Positions 59,600-64,000 of a DNA stretch of 64,000 nucleotides are shown piece by piece. Position 1 is the first letter of the stretch; every line of letters begins with the position of its first letter. Location: contig NC_088779.1 in NCBI RefSeq assembly GCF_954871325.1, positions 6,264,846 to 6,328,845 of the forward strand, in the 5' to 3' direction. Under the pieces are notes generated by a model that was not told the DNA's origin, made no database searches, and saw nothing but the letters and a program-made list of their open reading frames with translations. Origin of the DNA: Gordionus sp. m RMFG-2023 (taxonomy: Eukaryota; Nematomorpha; Gordioida; Chordodea; Parachordodidae). Both the position numbers and the translations under genes were made by a program.

Positions 59600-61850
59600 G
59601 ATAAGCATCCATTATAATCATTTTGAAATTTGTGAATAATTTATTTATGCTATTATTTTAGGTGATTGGGAAAATGCGAACCAGAAATATCTATATCTTT
59701 TTTTTTATCTTTCTCGCTAAATTTTGGAAAAGTCTAATCCTCAATATTTCTATTCCTATATATTTCTATCAGAAACCATGTATATGGGTGAAATGTATTG
59801 CTTATTTTTTTTAAAAAACCCAAGATTCGTACAGAATAATATTAAATATGTTAGCTAAGATCATCGGCAAAATATGTAATTAAAAAACCCATGATGACCG
59901 CAAATTATGATTGATTTATTAAATGAGAGTTCTAGATCTTAATCTATTCTACGTCAGTCAAGATATCTACCTGGATATTTACCACTGAAACATGAAATTT
60001 GTATAAAAATATTTTATCAAACAAATATTATCTTGTTTTCTATACTTTATATATAAAATTAAAAGCTATATAGTTTTCTACATTTTCTCAGAGTTCTTAA
60101 AAATTATCGCCATACTGTATATAGAAAAGGGAGGAGGGGAAATAAGTGGTCATGTTTGTCAAGGCAAATAAAATTTAAAGACTTCTTTTAATAAAATTAA
60201 TTTAATTGAAGTATCCTAAACATTAATCTATAAAGTTAAAATCAAAGTTATATCTTTAAGAGTCTAAATTGAGTGAAAGTCATTTTGGTCAGTCATTACC
60301 TGCATGGTTATGACTGACTGATCATGCTATTTTATTTAAACAAATTTATTATCAATAATGTCCATAAAAACATAGAATATCACAGATTTATCCAAACCAA
60401 ACGTGAACATAAATTCGAGACATATTGTTTTGGTTCAAATCGTTTTATTTAATAATTTTCACTATTTATATATATATTAAAAATATATAATTATTTTAAA
60501 TATTGTATATGAAAAAAAATTAATAGTCATTTTTAATCTTAGGTTAATAAAATTTTATATATTATGAATACTTACGCCATGGCCACTAATCACTTTTTTA
60601 AATTGTGATAAAGAAAGCATTTAAATTCCGATTTTGTAAATAGTTCATAATCTAAGGATTCTATTTATATAAAATATTAAAAATTTTAATACGCTGACAA
60701 AAATATAAAATGCGATTTTGGTTAAAATGTTACTAAAATGTTTTTTTAAATTGTTTTATTGGATTAATTAATCAGATAAATGAATGTAGGCGGAGTACAT
60801 AGTATAACTTTACATATGTAGTAAAACTAAAATTATTAGACAAAATAATACAATCAATAAAAAGTTAGATCGGGCAGCCAGGGAACCTTGATGACCACCC
60901 TCTGCTGACCAAGGTATTTTTTGTTAACAAAATTTTAGACTATTTATTCATAGAAGAATATTATGCATGCATAAAATAAGTTATCATAATACTTTATTCA
61001 ACAGTAATGTTTTTTCCCTAAATGAAATACAATTTTAATCATAAAAATATTTTCGAAAGGAATTTTAAAAAAACAAAATAATTTATCATTTACATAAATG
61101 TAAATAGGCAGAAATGATATTTAGGAACTTCCAAAAACAAAAAAAGAACAAAGAGCAGTTTTTCAAGACAAATGATTATAATAGAGCTTTTATTAAATTA
61201 AAAACCCTTGATCTTTTATGAGCTATTAATCATACCTCTAAGGTAATTAAATCCTTTCCCAATGAATTATCACGATCTTGGAACCCAAATTATTAGGCTT
61301 CCGTGACAGGCTATCATGTAAAAGTGGCTTTTAAATATAGTCTTTTGGGCACTTACGGTAAACAATCATAGAATGGTTCTCTAAATGAACTATACTTAAT
61401 TTAGTCTAAAATAAAATGATCACTATTATCCCCATCTTTCTATTCTTAAATTAAATTACCTATAGAAAGATCATTATGAAATAAACCGATGAAATAACTT
61501 TAACCTTTATTTTTATGAATAGCTATCATTTAATTATAATACAAATATTCCAATCACAGTTAGTTCAAAGAAAACAATATAAATATTTAAGAACTATATT
61601 ATTTGCCTAATAATTATAATATAAGTATACGAATTTAAATAATTGTAATAAATAGTTAAATTAAATGATTACAGCTGTGATTGCTAAATCAAATGAATTG
61701 TGAATGATTGAATTTAAGATAAAAAAAAATATTCTGATTAATAATCAGCATTATAATGGAAAAATACTTTTGGATATTTTTTTTTAGAATTGGAAGAAAC
61801 AAAATTGTCTAACTTTTTCCCTATTTAAAGTTGCGATAGTGATTTAATTT
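59600..61850. other. AT-rich stretch, no gene recognised
   Basis: No convincing exon or complete element. 61180-61370 is less AT-biased but gives no recognisable protein on either strand. Confidence 0.45.
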
Positions 61851-62069
61851 GGCAGGTATTCATATATCTTTGGTATACTGTTCATTGTTTAATTTGGGAT
61901 TTTTCTTTTGGGATTTTTCTTTTGGAATTTTTCTTTTGGGATTTCTCTTTCTTGGAGTAAATTTTTATTCTCTCGAAATAAATCCCTATTATTATGCGAA
62001 TTTGAAATACCTTCATTTAAATTTTCCTTGTCGATATAAGGGTCAAAAATTTGATTATTTCTTCTCTTG

Positions 62070-62671
62070 CTAATTATCGTCCCTGATAAATTTTCCCCAG
62101 CTCTTATTATATTTATAGTTTAATTTGTTTGGTGAGTTTTGTTTTAAATTGCTTGGGGCTGACAAATCATCGTAACGAATATCGGGATGATTGTATTGGT
62201 TAGAAGAACAACCGAACCACCAAAAAGGTGCGCTTCTTGGAAATGTTTCATCTATCTTTATATTTATTTAGTTATAAAAAAATAAATTCTACCACTAAAT
62301 AAAAAGTATATTTGCATGGGCAGGGCTTGCTCTTCAGAAATGTTAAGCACTTTTTAATCATGGCCGGGTCTAAATAAAAAAAATAAACCCGTGCATTCTC
62401 ATATAAAATATAACTTTGGTCATTATATCAAATTCTTATTAAGAAAATATATTGGAAAATTGGATATATTTAAGAGGTTTAATGTAATATACTTTAAAAT
62501 TTTTGTCGTCAAATCGATAATAGTCGAGACCCGAAAAAAAGTAAGTTCTTCCATTTTTCCAGCTCATGGCACCGTCGATTTTTAGCGGTAAACCTACCCA
62601 ATTAGACAATCGTTTTGGGTATCCATTCTCAATTTTACCTAAAGAATTGGTATACTTCCAGTATTGATTAC
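62070..62671 (-). CDS. Matrix metalloproteinase, last two hemopexin exons
   Basis: Extracellular zinc protease family; only the hemopexin propeller end is in the window, and the catalytic part lies beyond the right edge. Exon 62671-62493 (acceptor TTTTTAAAG, phase 1; donor AAA|GTATAT) reads GNQYWKYTNS...GYPKRLSNWVGLPLKIDGA, then NGRTYFFSGLDYYRFDD, the repeat-3/4 pattern of MMP hemopexins. The last exon, 62255-62070, follows acceptor AATATAAAG in phase 0. It reads IDETFPRSAPFWWFGC, the typical closing Cys, plus a 46-residue tail ending KFIRDDN. A second frame, open from about 62125 to 61889 (FDPYIDKENLNEG..., Lys/Glu/Asn-rich), would be reached by removing a 61-bp GTCAGC...AATAAG intron, so an alternative longer tail is possible. 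Confidence 0.85.
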
Positions 62672-64000
62672 CTTTAAAAAGATGTTTTTAAGATTAATTT
62701 ATTTATAAAAAATATATATTAAAGCACAGATTGTTTAACTAATACAACTATTAGAAATAAAATTTATATTCATGTTTTGGATATTTGATTACTGAACCTG
62801 GCATTTTAAGTATAAATGTAAAGATTATAAATGGGGACAGTATTACCGGAGGATGGGGGGGGGGGGGGGTATATTTTTTAGTAAATAAATTTTTTAGTTA
62901 AAAAATAATTTGAAACTAAATTTTTAAATTTGCTTTATTTAAAAAATATAGTTCCAGCATGGGTAATTAAAAATATTAAAATATATCGAAAAAATTATTA
63001 ATCATATCTTTTATTCTAATTTTTTAAAATAATAATCTTAAAAAATGGAAATGTAAAATTGCAGGTTAAATTTAATAAATTTATGCAGGGGCCGACTAGC
63101 TATGCTGCAGTTTCGTGGGCAATTTTTTTTCTAGCCGTTCCCTTTTTATGGGGAATTTGCTTCCCATTTTATTAGCCTTTGGGCCGCTTTTACCCGATCT
63201 TCGACCGGGCCCCCTTTAATGGCTTTCTCCATATAATACATGGTTTTTATTATTTATTATATTTTTGGACAGATATATATATCTAAAATAGTGGGATAAA
63301 CTATATTGCAGTTATAACATTTTTATTAGAAAGACACTATAATTATGCAACAATAGAATTACACATTTAAAATTATACTAATGCACATTTAAAACATAAT
63401 CTCAATCTCAATTGCGCATATAAAATGGTATATTCTCCACACATAAAATCATTAATTGCACATTTAAAATTATTACATGCCCAAGAATAAGACTTATTGT
63501 ATATCAAAATCAGGAGCAAATATAATTTCATTAAATGGAATTTAAATAAATGAATTAAACGATTATATTCTTTAAGATAAAAAATCTGGCATTAACTTTG
63601 AACTTGCATATATAAACTAAAATTTATTCTAGTTCATTTTGTGTCAACATATCTTTTTCAACTTACATCAATAAAAATTTCTCCAATTTATCATCTTCCA
63701 TATTTGCCCTCAGTCTATTATAATTTTTAATTTATTAAATACATTTTTTTTTCCATATAATATAATATGGAATAACTGTTAACCTATTTTTTGAGTAAAA
63801 CCAGCATTTAGCTGTTTTATTTCTTCTTGAAGCGGTAACCGTTAACTTTTTCAAATTACATGTCTAAAACTTATTGTGTGTAAATTATAACAGAATTTTA
63901 TAGACACATATTAAGCATTGATAACAGTTATTATTATCGTGTATTATTTTATTTTTGCTTATAAGACTCCTCACTATTACATTATATCATCAGTATTTTT
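62672..64000. other. MMP intron sequence to the window edge
   Basis: AT-rich, with a G run at 62856-62869 and a GC-richer patch at 63085-63230 (GGGGCCGACTAGC; CGACCGGGCCCCC) that looks like a mobile-element end. A GCGCCGACTAGCCC phrase recurs at about 44315. No further hemopexin repeat found here. Confidence 0.45.

Overview
The window is nuclear DNA from a bilaterian animal with a very AT-rich genome. It holds parts of six recognisable animal genes: an LRR ectodomain protein, CatSper epsilon, carnosine N-methyltransferase, neuroendocrine protein 7B2, Nanos and a matrix metalloproteinase. Most genes have GT-AG introns, several of them only 37-46 bp. A CatSper subunit argues against insects and nematodes, and 7B2 argues for a bilaterian. 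The short introns would suit a spiralian, but I cannot name the phylum from the sequence alone.

Layout. 1-1867 (-): a large LRR exon running off the left edge. 6117-9827 (+): CatSper epsilon. 10908-14088: a small LTR-retrotransposon fossil. 16382-30545 (+): carnosine N-methyltransferase, rebuilt here as eight exons giving 362 residues. Its introns are filled with DNA transposons, including a 4.47 kb near-palindromic foldback element (25091-29557) whose arms carry inverted arrays of a 119-bp satellite. 32-34 kb: unassigned exon-like frames and a MITE. 35059-38869 (-): 7B2/secretogranin V in three exons. 39-47 kb: MITEs, tandem repeats and an orphan exon candidate. 47350-48069 (+): the C-terminal exons of Nanos. 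49.6-58.5 kb: hAT relics on both strands, a LINE relic and short tandem repeats. 62070-62671 (-): the last two hemopexin-coding exons of a matrix metalloproteinase, continuing past the right edge.

Mobile DNA. The dominant theme is the hAT superfamily. At least six elements show exact or near-exact 8-bp target-site duplications (for example 18297-19926, 22395-23659, 25091-29557, 35924-36595, 44707-44998, 41818-42037), and several more lack clear duplications. Three non-autonomous families recur: a TAGTGTTGTTAAACGG-ended family of about 200 bp, a CAGAGACCTGCA-ended family packed with GGGCCGGGCC blocks, and a TAGGCCTATTCAAAAA-ended family that still carries BED-finger and hAT-dimerisation fragments.

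The genes do not form a functional cluster: sperm calcium signalling, dipeptide methylation, peptide-hormone processing, germline RNA control and matrix proteolysis sit side by side. The most unusual object is the foldback satellite transposon inside the last intron of the methyltransferase gene. No tRNA, rRNA or CRISPR array was seen.
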